Source: Sporosarcina sp. Marseille-Q4943
GTDB taxonomy: Bacteria > Bacillota > Bacilli > Bacillales_A > Planococcaceae
Direction: 5' to 3'
Length of the DNA stretch: 64,000 nt
NCBI RefSeq assembly: GCF_943736995.1
Contig: NZ_OX031157.1
Span: 186,001-250,000 of the forward strand
The notes under the pieces are model-generated. The model saw only the letters and a program-made list of their open reading frames with translations, searched no databases and had not been told where the DNA came from. The position numbers and the translations under genes were made by a program. Shown one piece after another: positions 44,846 to 54,237 of this stretch (the stretch's first letter is position 1; each line of letters begins with the position of its first letter).

Positions 44846-45709
44846 TTATGGTAACACTTTTTTTAGGATGAAAAGATTCTTCTCCAAAAATGAAGCGTTC
44901 TTTTCAATTCCACGGCGTTTACACCAGCCTATACTATTAAACGCATCTGTGAATTGATAAAAAGGCAACACAACCTCTAAATCAATTAATGGTCTTATCG
45001 TATTATAGCCTTCTTGATAGGACTGATATAATCTGAAATCGAAGCTTAAAAAATCACGATACAGTTTGGTGAAATCGATTTCTGTGGAGCCAAATCGTAC
45101 ACTTTCAAAATCGATCATGCCTGACACCTTATCTTCATCAACAATTATATTTGCTGGGCGAAAATCCATATGTATAAAGCTCGGGCCATCTGGAGGGGGG
45201 AGCTGTAGTTTCATATGTTCGAACTTTTCAATGGCCTGACTGTATAAACTTTCGTTCAAAACTTCCTTTACATCTTCAGCAAAACTATAAAATTGTCGTT
45301 CCACAAAATTAGACCAGTCCGGAAACTCATTTTGTATGCCAGTTAACTGTGTTGTAGTAGGTGGCTGAATGTGATGCATAGAGGCGTGTAGGACTCCAAC
45401 TTGAAACGCTACTGTGGATAAATCCTTATTTGTTATCGGTTGTCCTTTTAATTCAGATAATAAGAACGCTCCAGGACACTCGTCATCACCAGACCAATAA
45501 TCCAACATTTTAGGAATGGAAACTCTGTCTTTTAAGATGTCATAGGCTTCCAATTCTCGTTGACACTTTAATTTTGTGTAAGGTATTTTCAAGAAGATGT
45601 TTTCCCCATTAAGCAAATTGCATTTATAAACTGTTGAACTATGGGAATCTTCAACTTCATTAATTGACAATACATTCAATTTGAATTGTTGAATGATTCG
45701 ATTTAACAT
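44846..45709 (-). CDS. Aminoglycoside phosphotransferase-fold (APH/choline kinase-like) protein
   Basis: Small-molecule kinase fold, 287 residues. Catalytic-loop motif HMDFRPAN at 180-187 (HxDxxxxN), metal-binding IDFE at 199-202, and ATP-lysine candidate FLKI near 41. These show an intact active site. The substrate cannot be told: the APH family includes antibiotic, sugar, choline and amino-acid kinases, and the sequence is not a close match to any resistance enzyme I recall. AAGGAGGGG lies before the ATG. It lies in the accessory pocket between fer and ribU. Confidence 0.82.
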   Translation of the reverse strand: MLNRIIQQFKLNVLSINEVEDSHSSTVYKCNLLNGENIFLKIPYTKLKCQRELEAYDILKDRVSIPKMLDYWSGDDECPGAFLLSELKGQPITNKDLSTVAFQVGVLHASMHHIQPPTTTQLTGIQNEFPDWSNFVERQFYSFAEDVKEVLNESLYSQAIEKFEHMKLQLPPPDGPSFIHMDFRPANIIVDEDKVSGMIDFESVRFGSTEIDFTKLYRDFLSFDFRLYQSYQEGYNTIRPLIDLEVVLPFYQFTDAFNSIGWCKRRGIEKNASFLEKNLFILKKVLP

Positions 45710-45873
45710 CCAACCCCTCCTTACGTTAAAGTGTTACGCTGCTAAATGGCCCGTTGAAGCGCAGTCCGACCTGTGCCCGATTGCTACATTACGGCACCTT
45801 TAATAATTTTCCGATTATTAGTAATACGTTTCATTTCACAAAAAGTTGCAACGTTTATTCAAGCAATCTGTCG

Positions 45874-45901
45874 ATAATACATAGAAATCAACCGATTTCA
45901 A
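45874..45901 (-). promoter_or_regulatory. Candidate promoter for the APH-fold gene
   Basis: TTGAAA (45901-45896), 16-bp spacer, TATTAT (45879-45874). It lies about 165 bp upstream of the APH-fold start and just after the ribU terminator. The intervening 150 bp show no ORF or structure that I can name. Confidence 0.42.
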
Positions 45902-45903
45902 TA

Positions 45904-45943
45904 AAAAAACGAGTATGGGAACAATAAACTGTTCACATACTCG
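45904..45943 (-). terminator. Terminator of ribU
   Basis: CGAGTATGTGAACAG and TTGTTCCCATACTCG arms (one mismatch) and TTTTTTT on the minus strand, 20 bp after the ribU stop. Confidence 0.87.
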
Positions 45944-45962
45944 CATATTCTATATTTATTTA

Positions 45963-46544
45963 TTACATTGTCAATTGACGTTTTTGTTGGTCGATCCATT
46001 TGCTCATGCTCTTATACAACAGCAGCGAAATGACCATTAGCATGATGCCTTTTATCAGATTGAAAGGGAGAATCCCTAAAACAATCACGTTGAATAAAGC
46101 TTCGCCTGTGTAAGCAGGCATATTCATAAAGTATACATACATCGGCAGGAACACGAGATAGTTCAACAAGCTCATTCCGATAGCCATGGATGCCGTACCG
46201 GCAATCAGACCGGCTGTCAGGCCTTTCGTGTTCTGTACTTTCTTAAAGATCAAATAGATTGGCATGATGAAAAGGACGCCTGTTGCAAAGTTTGCAATCT
46301 CTCCTACCGGTACGCCTGTCGGACTCCCCGATAAGAACCAATGCAACACATTTTTAAGCAGTTCTACACCGATTCCTGCGATTGGCCCCATCGTCATGAT
46401 CGCTAACACAGCCGGGATTTCACTGAAGTCGATTTTCAGGAATGCCGGCAGAGCTGGCAATGGGAAGTTCAACTGCATTAATACCGTTGAAATGCTTCCC
46501 AGTATCGCGATAAGAATCATCCTACGCAATTTCTTGTTGTTCAT
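45963..46544 (-). CDS. ribU: Riboflavin ECF transporter S component RibU (YpaA)
   Basis: Substrate-binding membrane subunit that takes up riboflavin with the shared EcfAA'T energy module. The 193-residue protein has about six helices. MILIAILGSISTVLMQLNFPLPALPAFLKIDFSEIPAVL near the N terminus is the RibU signature, and GVPVGEIANFATGVLFIMPIY follows. An FMN riboswitch and a terminator lie directly upstream, which fixes the substrate assignment. Confidence 0.95.
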   Translation of the reverse strand: MNNKKLRRMILIAILGSISTVLMQLNFPLPALPAFLKIDFSEIPAVLAIMTMGPIAGIGVELLKNVLHWFLSGSPTGVPVGEIANFATGVLFIMPIYLIFKKVQNTKGLTAGLIAGTASMAIGMSLLNYLVFLPMYVYFMNMPAYTGEALFNVIVLGILPFNLIKGIMLMVISLLLYKSMSKWIDQQKRQLTM

Positions 46545-46611
46545 GTTAACCCTCTCTCCTTTTGCGATTCACTTCAAAAGAGGAAAGGTCTGACCGTTTT
46601 TTGTTGTCCAA

Positions 46612-46645
46612 TAAAAAATCCCTAAAGCAAATACGCTTTAGGGAG
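46612..46645 (-). terminator. Riboswitch expression-platform terminator before ribU
   Basis: TCCCTAAAGC and GCTTTAGGGA arms followed by TTTTTTA on the minus strand, about 70 bp before the ribU start. Formed when FMN is bound, it would stop transcription. Confidence 0.88.
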
Positions 46646-46755
46646 AGTTTAAAAGGCATCATCAAATAAGGGTCTGCAATAAAGGGAGATTTCCATTATT
46701 GTTTCCCATACTCAAATAAGCACCCTTTTTGTGGACATCACAAAAAGACGGCTGC

Positions 46756-46885
46756 ACCTTCACCTTCTCCCATCCAGACTGTACTGTCGGCTCCGGAATC
46801 ACACCGGAATCAGCCGTTAAGCTCGCGGGCTAGGAAGTCAACTTCCATTACCGCCGGTCGGGAATTGCACCCTGCCCCGAAGATG
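46756..46885 (-). ncRNA. FMN riboswitch (RFN element)
   Basis: On the minus strand the conserved RFN blocks appear in order: TCTTCGGGGCAGGGTG, AATTCCCGACCGGCGGTAAT, a variable stem, AGCCCGCGAGC, GATTCCGGTGTGATTCCGGAGCCGACAGT and CAGTCTGGATGGGAGAAGG. It binds FMN in the nascent RNA and acts through the terminator at 46.6 kb to shut off riboflavin uptake. The A+T-rich segment between the two holds the likely antiterminator. Confidence 0.97.
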
Positions 46886-46921
46886 AATCAATATTATGTT
46901 ACAACTCTATTGTAACGAGAA

Positions 46922-46960
46922 AAAAGCATTTTGTAAACTCCCCTGTTTACAAAATGCTTT
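46922..46960 (-). terminator. Terminator of sigX-rsiX
   Basis: AAAGCATTTTGTAAAC and GTTTACAAAATGCTTT with a 6-bp loop and a T run, 9 bp after the rsiX stop. Confidence 0.9.
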
Positions 46961-46969
46961 CTTGTGTGA

Positions 46970-48160
46970 TTATTGAGTGAACAATGTAGGGTTGCTGCCG
47001 ATTGGCATCGGCAATGCAGTTGAAAGATCATAGTTATCAAAGCTCTCTTGAACTACGTTTTCTAAACGTACTTGTTTGCCATAGCTTCTCGCTGTCAGCA
47101 TGAACCCTTCTATCATCTGGTTGATTACATTCTGCTCAAATGCATTGACATCCAATTGCTCTTTAAACGTAATTACAGCAATGTCATCTTCCAGACTAAC
47201 ATCGTAGTCCACATTTTCTGGAATCAGTGAGGCTACAATATTTCCATTGACATTCTTCATCTCCATGAGCCCCGCATCTACTGTATCTACAGCTGCTGCA
47301 GGCGCATAAGGAGCTAGATAAACCTTTCCTGAAGGCATCGTATATTTATAATAAGGGAACGTTTTTTTCCATTCCTCGGCATCGGATTTCCCGATACTTT
47401 CAAAGGAGGTCTGATTCCCCTTTTCATCGACGAGCAGCAATTTTTCAAATTCGGAAAAAGTGTCACGCATTGAATTATAATAAACTTCATTCGCGGCTGA
47501 AGATAAATCATATTTATGCTCAGCAGGGATCTGATGGCGAAGAATGCCATTTTCCTCATATAAAGTCCCTTTATACGGGTGGTAATCTTCGAAACCGAGC
47601 TCCTCTTCAGGAATTTCCTCTGCGTATTTATTATAAAGCTCAACACTCGTCGGATTTCCTGCGGGAAAATCGGCTTGAACCCTCGAGTCAGGAATGAGGA
47701 ATGTGATTGGAATGACATTTGCCGATTCCACCAAGCCGACTTGTAGAGGGATGTAATCAACTACCTCATCAGCAAGCAGCACATGGCTGTCAACTGCCGC
47801 GAATATTATCGCTGTTGACTCCTTTGTCGCGGATGCATCAAATGTCTCAGCTTCCTCTGTCTTTTCTGTCTTAGCGTCAAAAGCCCGATCTTCTTGAAGT
47901 GAGCGAGGAGCTCCTGACTTTTCCATTGCCCCATCATGACTGTTGAGCATCGAGGGGACAATGAGGCCGAGTAGAAGCAGCGCGGCCGCGGCAACAATGA
48001 CAGGCATCCATTTCCTCGGGTTTATCCGACGTCGTTTTTTCAGTCGTTGGTCTTGCTTAAGTCGGTCCAAAATCTGTTCCTTCGTACGATTGTCTTCAAT
48101 TTTCGGCATGGAATGAAGAAGGTTCTCAAGCTTGTTGTCATCCCATTGATTGTTTGTCAT
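46970..48160 (-). CDS. rsiX: Anti-sigma-X factor RsiX
   Basis: Membrane protein that holds sigma-X inactive. The 396-residue protein has an N-terminal cytoplasmic part (1-50, ending KKRRRINPRK), one transmembrane helix (about 51-70), a Thr/Glu-rich linker, and an extracytoplasmic region with two GerMN-like stretches (ITFLIPDSRVQADFPA and the C-terminal DIAVITFKEQLDV). It follows sigX directly, as expected for an ECF sigma/anti-sigma pair. Confidence 0.88.
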   Translation of the reverse strand: MTNNQWDDNKLENLLHSMPKIEDNRTKEQILDRLKQDQRLKKRRRINPRKWMPVIVAAAALLLLGLIVPSMLNSHDGAMEKSGAPRSLQEDRAFDAKTEKTEEAETFDASATKESTAIIFAAVDSHVLLADEVVDYIPLQVGLVESANVIPITFLIPDSRVQADFPAGNPTSVELYNKYAEEIPEEELGFEDYHPYKGTLYEENGILRHQIPAEHKYDLSSAANEVYYNSMRDTFSEFEKLLLVDEKGNQTSFESIGKSDAEEWKKTFPYYKYTMPSGKVYLAPYAPAAAVDTVDAGLMEMKNVNGNIVASLIPENVDYDVSLEDDIAVITFKEQLDVNAFEQNVINQMIEGFMLTARSYGKQVRLENVVQESFDNYDLSTALPMPIGSNPTLFTQ

Positions 48161-48688
48161 TCATCTTCCCCCCTCTGCCGAAAGAGCATTCAATTTCTTT
48201 TGTAATGCTTTGATTGCCCTATGTTGGGTCGTCTTTACCTTTCCTTCGGTCCAGCCGAGGGTATCGGCGGTTTCCGCTATCGATAGCTCCTGGAAATATC
48301 GTAAAACGATCACCATCTTTTGGTCACCCGTGCACGTATCCAAAACTCGCAGCAATTGTCTCATCTCTTCATTCAACGATGCAATTTCTTCAGGGGTGCT
48401 GCCTGTCGAGGGCAATTCGCTCTGCTCCCAGTCAAATTTATCGAATTGATGTTTTTGACGTACATTCTTCTTTCTGAAGTGGTCGATGGCGACATTTTTC
48501 GCTATGGAAAAGAGCCAAGTCTTTTCAGAGCTCTTCCCTTCAAAACCAGCATAGGCTTTCAATACCCTGACATACACTTCATGCATAAGATCCTCGGAAG
48601 AATGTCGATCTCCTGTCAAATAGATGAGAAAATTGAAGACATCCTGATGATATTGCTCGTATAGCTTGTGGAAAACGGAGTCATCCAC
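48161..48688 (-). CDS. sigX: ECF RNA polymerase sigma factor SigX
   Basis: ECF-type sigma factor with regions sigma-2 (VFNFLIYLTGDRHSSEDLMHEVYVRVLKAYAGF) and sigma-4 (LRYFQELSIAETADTLGWTEGKVKTTQHRAIKAL). In Bacillus, sigX genes adjust the cell envelope, including D-alanylation and phosphatidylethanolamine, against cationic peptides. The start is a GTG with GGGGGG upstream. The promoter at 48713-48738 fits the sigma-X consensus, so it is probably autoregulated. The pairing with resDE downstream of res genes matches B. subtilis. Confidence 0.93.
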   Translation of the reverse strand: MDDSVFHKLYEQYHQDVFNFLIYLTGDRHSSEDLMHEVYVRVLKAYAGFEGKSSEKTWLFSIAKNVAIDHFRKKNVRQKHQFDKFDWEQSELPSTGSTPEEIASLNEEMRQLLRVLDTCTGDQKMVIVLRYFQELSIAETADTLGWTEGKVKTTQHRAIKALQKKLNALSAEGGR

Positions 48689-48712
48689 TAAATCCCCCCG
48701 TTCATTACATTA

Positions 48713-48738
48713 GTCGTAATTCAAGATGAAAAGTTTCA
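48713..48738 (-). promoter_or_regulatory. ECF-type (sigma-X-like) promoter of sigX
   Basis: TGAAAC (48738-48733), 16-bp spacer, CGAC (48716-48713), 24 bp upstream of the sigX start codon. It fits the ECF -35 AAC and -10 CGAC rule. Confidence 0.7.
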
Positions 48739-48766
48739 TCCTGCCGTGCTTTTCGTCCATTACTTT

Positions 48767-50572
48767 TCAGAGCGAGTCGATGTTCTCATCTTCTGGACCG
48801 ATCGGCAAAACGCATTTGAAGATCGTGCCCGATGTGTCACCAAGTTCCGCTGTAATACGGCCACCATGCGAGTCGATTATGTTCTTCGCGATTGCAAGGC
48901 CCAATCCGGTGCCGCCTTTCCCTCGTGTCCGCGCTTTGTCAGCTTTATAGAAACGTTCGAAGATGAAAGGCAGATCTTCTTTTGGTATGCCGCTTCCTGT
49001 ATCGGCAACGGAAATTTCAACCATATCCCCTTTTCTTTCGACACCGACTGTCACTTTTCCTCCATCCGGAGTATGACGGATTGCATTATCAATCAAGTTT
49101 GTAAATACTTGCTCCAAACGATCATCATCAGCGAAAACGACAATCCCTTGTTCTTTATCGTCAACATCCAATGAGAGCATCACGTTTGAATCACGGGCGA
49201 TTTGCATGAATTTGTTTTGAACTCTATCCAAAAACGGAATAAGTGGGAAATTTAGTTTATATAACCGCATATGGCCAGATTCCATTCGGGCAAGGTCGAG
49301 CAGATCAGTTACGAGACGGCTCATCCGTTTCGATTCATCGTGGATGATCTGGACCATTTCATTGCGTTCCTCTTCACTCGTCACCACATCGTCGATTATC
49401 GCTTCACTATACCCTTGCAATAAGGAAATTGGCGTTCTTAACTCGTGGGATACATTTGCTATAAAATCGGATCTCAACTTATCCAGCTTATGCTGGTCTG
49501 TCATATCACGTAACACAGCCACCGCTCCGCGAATGCTATTTTCACTGTATAACGGACTGATGGAGATGCCGTAAAACTGGCCGCCGATGTCGAGCTCATC
49601 CTCAACTTCCTCTGCAAATGTAATGGCGTGTTCAAGCATATGGAATATTTCCTTCGGCAACACTTTCTCATCTGCCCCGTTTGCAAAATACCACTTCTGC
49701 AATAGCCGTTCTGCTTGAGGGTTCCTCACAAGTATGGAATAATCCCGATTAAATGTAATGACCGCATCTGTCATTGAAGTGAGGATGCTTGATAATTGTT
49801 CTTTTTCCTGCTTGATCAGTTCCATTTGGTATTTCAACTGCCTGCCCATTTGGTTGAAAGCGGTCGCCAATTGACCGATTTCATCATTTTGCATGACCGG
49901 GAGACGCGTTTCAAAATTCCCTTTCGATAATTCAAAAGCAGCTTGCTTCATCCCTCGTAATGGCGAGGTGATTTTCGTGGAAAGGAAGAAGGCAAATATA
50001 GTCGTCAAAATGAAAGCGATGAATGCGGATAAGAAAACGATATGCGTCGTCCTCTTTGTCGTACGGTGGACGGCATCCAGGCTTTGATACATGACGATGG
50101 AATGGATGGTTCCATCCACCTCACCATATGGATACATGAGAACAAGATATTGTTCCATGACGTTTTCTTCCGTAAGAGATGGGAGAATCATCTCCTTCAC
50201 GACTTTTTCATTAATTTGTATATTTGAGAAAAACTTCGATTCCGAGAGGATTTTCTGCTCTATCTTTTCCTGATTCAATCCACTATGAAATGAATAATAG
50301 ACCCTTTTTTCGGAATCAATGATCATCGCATTCGTCTCGTTGTCCAATATATCTTGGATGATGAGTCGCATGGCGGTATCGTTTTCATGATCGAGAACTA
50401 TTTTACCGATCGTTGTCGCTTCCCTCCGAAGAGAATCTTCTGCCTGATTCGTATGGAAATTATCAAGGAACTCTAGGAGAAGGACGGTGACCATAAAAAG
50501 GACAAAGGAAACGAGAAGCAATATGGTTGCCCATAGCTTCCCGACGATTGAATGCCATATTCTATTCATTCG
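48767..50572 (-). CDS. resE: Sensor histidine kinase ResE
   Basis: Membrane kinase that controls ResD in response to oxygen limitation and nitric oxide. The 601-residue protein has a first transmembrane helix (about 15-35), an extracytoplasmic domain, a second helix near 170-195, a HAMP domain, a PAS domain (VRNPQAERLLQ region), HisKA with phospho-His in SHELRTPISLLQGY, and HATPase_c (DNAIRHTPDGGK, DTGSGIPKEDL, GGTGLGLAI). The ATG at 50572 overlaps the resD end by 11 bp and has GAGG upstream; the longer in-frame start is not needed. Confidence 0.93.
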   Translation of the reverse strand, partial: RMNRIWHSIVGKLWATILLLVSFVLFMVTVLLLEFLDNFHTNQAEDSLRREATTIGKIVLDHENDTAMRLIIQDILDNETNAMIIDSEKRVYYSFHSGLNQEKIEQKILSESKFFSNIQINEKVVKEMILPSLTEENVMEQYLVLMYPYGEVDGTIHSIVMYQSLDAVHRTTKRTTHIVFLSAFIAFILTTIFAFFLSTKITSPLRGMKQAAFELSKGNFETRLPVMQNDEIGQLATAFNQMGRQLKYQMELIKQEKEQLSSILTSMTDAVITFNRDYSILVRNPQAERLLQKWYFANGADEKVLPKEIFHMLEHAITFAEEVEDELDIGGQFYGISISPLYSENSIRGAVAVLRDMTDQHKLDKLRSDFIANVSHELRTPISLLQGYSEAIIDDVVTSEEERNEMVQIIHDESKRMSRLVTDLLDLARMESGHMRLYKLNFPLIPFLDRVQNKFMQIARDSNVMLSLDVDDKEQGIVVFADDDRLEQVFTNLIDNAIRHTPDGGKVTVGVERKGDMVEISVADTGSGIPKEDLPFIFERFYKADKARTRGKGGTGLGLAIAKNIIDSHGGRITAELGDTSGTIFKCVLPIGPEDENIDSL

Positions 50573-51284
50573 GAACCTCGAATTTATAACCGACACCCCA
50601 AACTGTCACGATCATTTTCGCTGCGCTTTCAGATACACGGCTCAGCTTTTCCCGCAGCCTCTTCACATGGGTATCGACGGTCCGTAAATCTCCGAAAAAT
50701 TCGTAGTGCCACACTTCCTTCAATAACTGTTCACGGTCGAACACTTTATCTGGCGACTTTGCGAGGAAATAGAGCAACTCGTATTCCTTCGGCGTCAAGT
50801 TCACTTCTTTCCCTTCGGCCGTCACCCGGTGCGCGTCATGATCGATCGTCAATTGCGGGAATACGACAAGATCCTTTGAGCTGTTCGTTGCCGAGGCATC
50901 AGGGAAAGTAACAGATCTCCTCAAAATCGCCTTCACACGAAGTACAACTTCACGTGGACTGAACGGCTTGACGATATAATCATCTGCCCCTGTTTCAAAT
51001 CCAGCCACACGATCCGATTCCTCGCCTTTCGCCGTCAGCAAGATGACAGGTGTCATCTTCTTTTCATCGCGAAGCTCCTGCAATACTTCAAGGCCGTCTT
51101 TTTCCGGCATCATTAAATCAAGCAAAATGCAGTCATAATGGTTTGCGAGCGCCTTTTCTATCGCTTCTGCTCCATCTACTGCCTCATCTATTTCGAAGCC
51201 TTCACGGGATAAATACATATTGAGAAGACGACGGATCCGATCCTCGTCGTCCACCACTAATAACCTAACAGTCTCTTCCATCAT
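50562..51284 (-). CDS. resD: Response regulator ResD
   Basis: OmpR-type regulator of respiration and anaerobic genes, phosphorylated by ResE. Receiver domain 1-120 with the phospho-acceptor Asp56 in CILLDLMMPEKDG, followed by TAKGEE and the conserved Lys in DDYIVKPFSPRE. The C-terminal winged helix (about 140-235) contains VNLTPKEYELLYFLA and RTVDTHVKRLREKL. In B. subtilis it controls resA, ctaA and qcr expression; both gene sets are in this window. A terminator after resC lies upstream. Confidence 0.95.
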   Translation of the reverse strand: MMEETVRLLVVDDEDRIRRLLNMYLSREGFEIDEAVDGAEAIEKALANHYDCILLDLMMPEKDGLEVLQELRDEKKMTPVILLTAKGEESDRVAGFETGADDYIVKPFSPREVVLRVKAILRRSVTFPDASATNSSKDLVVFPQLTIDHDAHRVTAEGKEVNLTPKEYELLYFLAKSPDKVFDREQLLKEVWHYEFFGDLRTVDTHVKRLREKLSRVSESAAKMIVTVWGVGYKFEVPNE

Positions 51285-51333
51285 CAACGTCCCCTTTCAA
51301 CTACACTTCTGTCATTATTGTACAAGTAGTCCA

Positions 51334-51375
51334 TAAAAAAAGAAACTGCACAGCTCCTAAGCGGCTCTGTGCAGT
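51334..51375 (-). terminator. Terminator between resC and resD
   Basis: ACTGCACAGAGCCGC-like stem (ACTGCACAG/CTGTGCAGT core) followed by TTCTTTTTTT on the minus strand, 10 bp past the resC stop. It separates resABC from resDE. Confidence 0.85.
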
Positions 51376-51384
51376 CAAATCGGT

Positions 51385-52575
51385 TTACGCGTATGAATGC
51401 AAACCGGCGATGATCAGGTTTACGGCAATCAGATTGAACATAATGATGACAAACCCGATAACCGCAAGCCATGCAGATTTTTTCCCTTCCCATCCTCTTG
51501 AAAGACGGAGATGGAGGAAAGCCGCATAAAACAGCCATGTAATAAGTGCCCAAACCTCTTTAGGATCCCATCCCCAAAACCTTGACCAAGCCTCATGCGC
51601 CCAGATCATTGCGAAAATCAAAGCTCCAAGTGTAAACACTGGAAAGCCGATTAGAACGGAACGATAGCCGATTTCATCCATCAGCTGCGAATTCGCTTTC
51701 TTCGCAAATGGCTTGAATAAAGAAGCGATCGGTCTACGGAAAACAAGTCGTAAGATGAGATATAATACAGTCCCCGTCGCGACCGACCAAACGAATGTCG
51801 TCAATGTTTTCGCGTTGACGATCGCCGGCATTTCCGCCCATGGCGTCATCGCTTCAGGAGTTTGCGCTTCATATTCGTTCATTCCGAATAGCGGCGGATA
51901 ATTGTACTCGATTTTGGCAGGTGCCTCATTTTTATCGATATACGTAAAATGGGCTTCATATCCCGTCAACTTGAATGTCGTCGATGATATGACGAATCCT
52001 AGGACAAGTACGAGTGTGAACATGACAGCCTCTAACCAAAAACGCTGTTTAGAAGGCTTTGTCATATCGACATGTTTCACTAAGTAAATGAGACCTGCAA
52101 CCGCGCTGATTGCGAGAATTGCCTCACCGAGCGCCGCCGTTATTACGTGGATGGTAAGCCAGTAACTTTGGAGCGCAGGTATGAGCGGCGTAATTTCCCT
52201 AGGGAACATGCTTGCATATCCAATGATGATAATAGCGATAGGCAACGCAAACAGCCCTAAAGAAGGCGTCCGATACAAGAAAAACAGTAGGATGAATGCC
52301 CCTACGAGCATCATGCCGAACGCAGTCGTAAATTCGAACATATTACTAACAGGTGCATGGCCTGAAGCGATCCACCTCGTAATGAAATAACCGAGATGGG
52401 TGATGAATCCGATAATGGTGATCGTGATGCCGACCCTGCCCCATCTATGATTTCTATAGGATGCTTCCGATTTAGCGCCTTTCACTGCTCCGCCGAAGAA
52501 AAGGGTGGCGACCAAATAGGCAATGAAAGAAACTAATAGCAGATTCGCGCTTAACGATGCTAATCCCATATTCAT
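51385..52575 (-). CDS. resC: Cytochrome c biogenesis protein ResC (CcsA-like)
   Basis: Polytopic membrane protein that handles heme for attachment to apocytochrome c together with ResB (system II). The 396-residue protein has about eight helices and the tryptophan-rich heme-binding motif [15 protein letters not shown] near 335, with conserved histidines in external loops. It overlaps resB by 4 bp. QcrC, with its CIGCH site, is a local client. Confidence 0.94.
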   Translation of the reverse strand: MNMGLASLSANLLLVSFIAYLVATLFFGGAVKGAKSEASYRNHRWGRVGITITIIGFITHLGYFITRWIASGHAPVSNMFEFTTAFGMMLVGAFILLFFLYRTPSLGLFALPIAIIIIGYASMFPREITPLIPALQSYWLTIHVITAALGEAILAISAVAGLIYLVKHVDMTKPSKQRFWLEAVMFTLVLVLGFVISSTTFKLTGYEAHFTYIDKNEAPAKIEYNYPPLFGMNEYEAQTPEAMTPWAEMPAIVNAKTLTTFVWSVATGTVLYLILRLVFRRPIASLFKPFAKKANSQLMDEIGYRSVLIGFPVFTLGALIFAMIWAHEAWSRFWGWDPKEVWALITWLFYAAFLHLRLSRGWEGKKSAWLAVIGFVIIMFNLIAVNLIIAGLHSYA

Positions 52576-54221
52576 TTTTCTCCTTCCTCTTCCTCAGTTG
52601 ACGACTCATTGTCCAACCGGTCTTCATAGCCCGGCAGGTGTGCATACTCTTTCACAGCGTCCAATTCCTTTTTCAACGAGAACCAGTTTTTGTTTGTATG
52701 GGCGGCAACTAGCAACTCATCGCCTTCCCCTTTCTGGATCCAAATCCGTCTATGATTCCAATAGGAACCTTGGATGACACCGATCATAAAGATAAGTCCG
52801 CCGAATAGAAGTATGTACAATGTTTTATCTTTCCGTATCGTCAACCCGGAAATATCCCTTGTCTCTGCACTGACAAACTTCACTTGATAGGCGTTCTCTT
52901 GCGTCTCAAGTGTTTGTCTGATTGCGACAAAGCTTTTTTCGCCTTCCGGTTTATCAGGAGTAATCATATTGAAGATAAATGCCGGGTTGTTTGGAATCGG
53001 CGACTTTGAGACCGGTTCGCCGTTCTCAACGCCATCGTAATCAGCATAATAACCGATTAAATCTACACGTGCCCCATCATTCAGTTCATATACTCCTTCA
53101 GGATCGTCAAGATCAATTGTAAATTGCCCGAAAGACTTCCCGGTTTTCTTTTCAATTAGCTGCATTGTCATCGATTTCAGCTCGTCCAGGCGGTAATCCA
53201 TCTGGAATATGCTGTATCCATCGAATGTCAACGGCTTATTGACGATGATTGGATAGTCTTTGACATGCTCCAGATCGGTCGAGCCTGGCAGACTGTCCTC
53301 TTTCTTTTTGTATAATGAAACGTCCGTCTGATATGATTTCACAATAGTGCCGACACGGTCCAGCGCTTTTCCGAAAACTTCAGCCTCTTCTTTCGAATAC
53401 GTCTCAATGCTGAAATCCTTGCTCTCCAAGTAATAGTCCGGAGCGCCAGGAATCGAACGCAATTCCCCTTCCCGGATCCACATCGTCTGGTCGACATAAA
53501 AGCCAGGGATACCACGTAACAGGACGCCAAACAGGAAAATGATCAACCCGGTATGGTTAACATAAGGACCCCAACGTGAAAAACGGTTCTTTTCGGCTAA
53601 TATCGCGCCGTCTTCCGTTTTTACGTTATACTTCATGTTCTTCAGCTTCTCTTCAGCCTTCGCCAGTGACGCATCAGCATTTTCAGAATGCCCAGCACCG
53701 TAAACCCTTTGTCGTTTCATGAATGAAGTATGACGCTTTGTCCGCTGCTTCTTCAATGATTTGTAGAGGGGGATCACTCTGTCGACACTCGCGATGATAA
53801 TGGACGTGCCAAGCATGCCGATCAGTATTTTAAACCACCAACTATTATACATATCATAGAAGCCTAACTTGTAATAAAGCGTTCCTATAAATCCATACAG
53901 ACGTTCATAATATGCCAATATTTCCGCTTCTGAATTCTGATTTACCGGCAAATAAAACTTCTGAGGAAAGAGAGTTCCGATCGCTGATGTCACAAGTACA
54001 GCAACAATGATGCTCACTCCAATTTTCACACTGGAGAAGAAATTCCAAATCTTGTCGATAATGGACCGTTTATACGTCTGGGATCTGCGGGCAGACCCTT
54101 CATAGCGCATATCGACAACTTCACTTCTTTTTGCTTCCTCGGTCATCGGACGCCCGCACTTTTCACAAAGCACCGTTCCAAACGGGTTGTCATGACCGCA
54201 TTGGCATTTGATTTTACTCAT
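52572..54221 (-). CDS. resB: Cytochrome c biogenesis protein ResB
   Basis: Partner of ResC in system II cytochrome c maturation. The 549-residue protein starts with a small zinc-ribbon-like segment (Cys in CQCGHDN and CEKCGRP) before four transmembrane helices and a large extracytoplasmic domain. The ATG at 54221 has AAGGAG 9 bp upstream; the frame is open further upstream only into resA. Cys near the start is normal for Bacillus ResB. Confidence 0.93.
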   Translation of the reverse strand: MSKIKCQCGHDNPFGTVLCEKCGRPMTEEAKRSEVVDMRYEGSARRSQTYKRSIIDKIWNFFSSVKIGVSIIVAVLVTSAIGTLFPQKFYLPVNQNSEAEILAYYERLYGFIGTLYYKLGFYDMYNSWWFKILIGMLGTSIIIASVDRVIPLYKSLKKQRTKRHTSFMKRQRVYGAGHSENADASLAKAEEKLKNMKYNVKTEDGAILAEKNRFSRWGPYVNHTGLIIFLFGVLLRGIPGFYVDQTMWIREGELRSIPGAPDYYLESKDFSIETYSKEEAEVFGKALDRVGTIVKSYQTDVSLYKKKEDSLPGSTDLEHVKDYPIIVNKPLTFDGYSIFQMDYRLDELKSMTMQLIEKKTGKSFGQFTIDLDDPEGVYELNDGARVDLIGYYADYDGVENGEPVSKSPIPNNPAFIFNMITPDKPEGEKSFVAIRQTLETQENAYQVKFVSAETRDISGLTIRKDKTLYILLFGGLIFMIGVIQGSYWNHRRIWIQKGEGDELLVAAHTNKNWFSLKKELDAVKEYAHLPGYEDRLDNESSTEEEEGEK

Positions 54222-54237
54222 GTGTACGAACTCCTTA

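Noticed and set aside
44846..45709. Antibiotic resistance gene
   Set aside because: The APH fold is clear, but no specific resistance enzyme is recognised; the family is broad, so no drug substrate is claimed.
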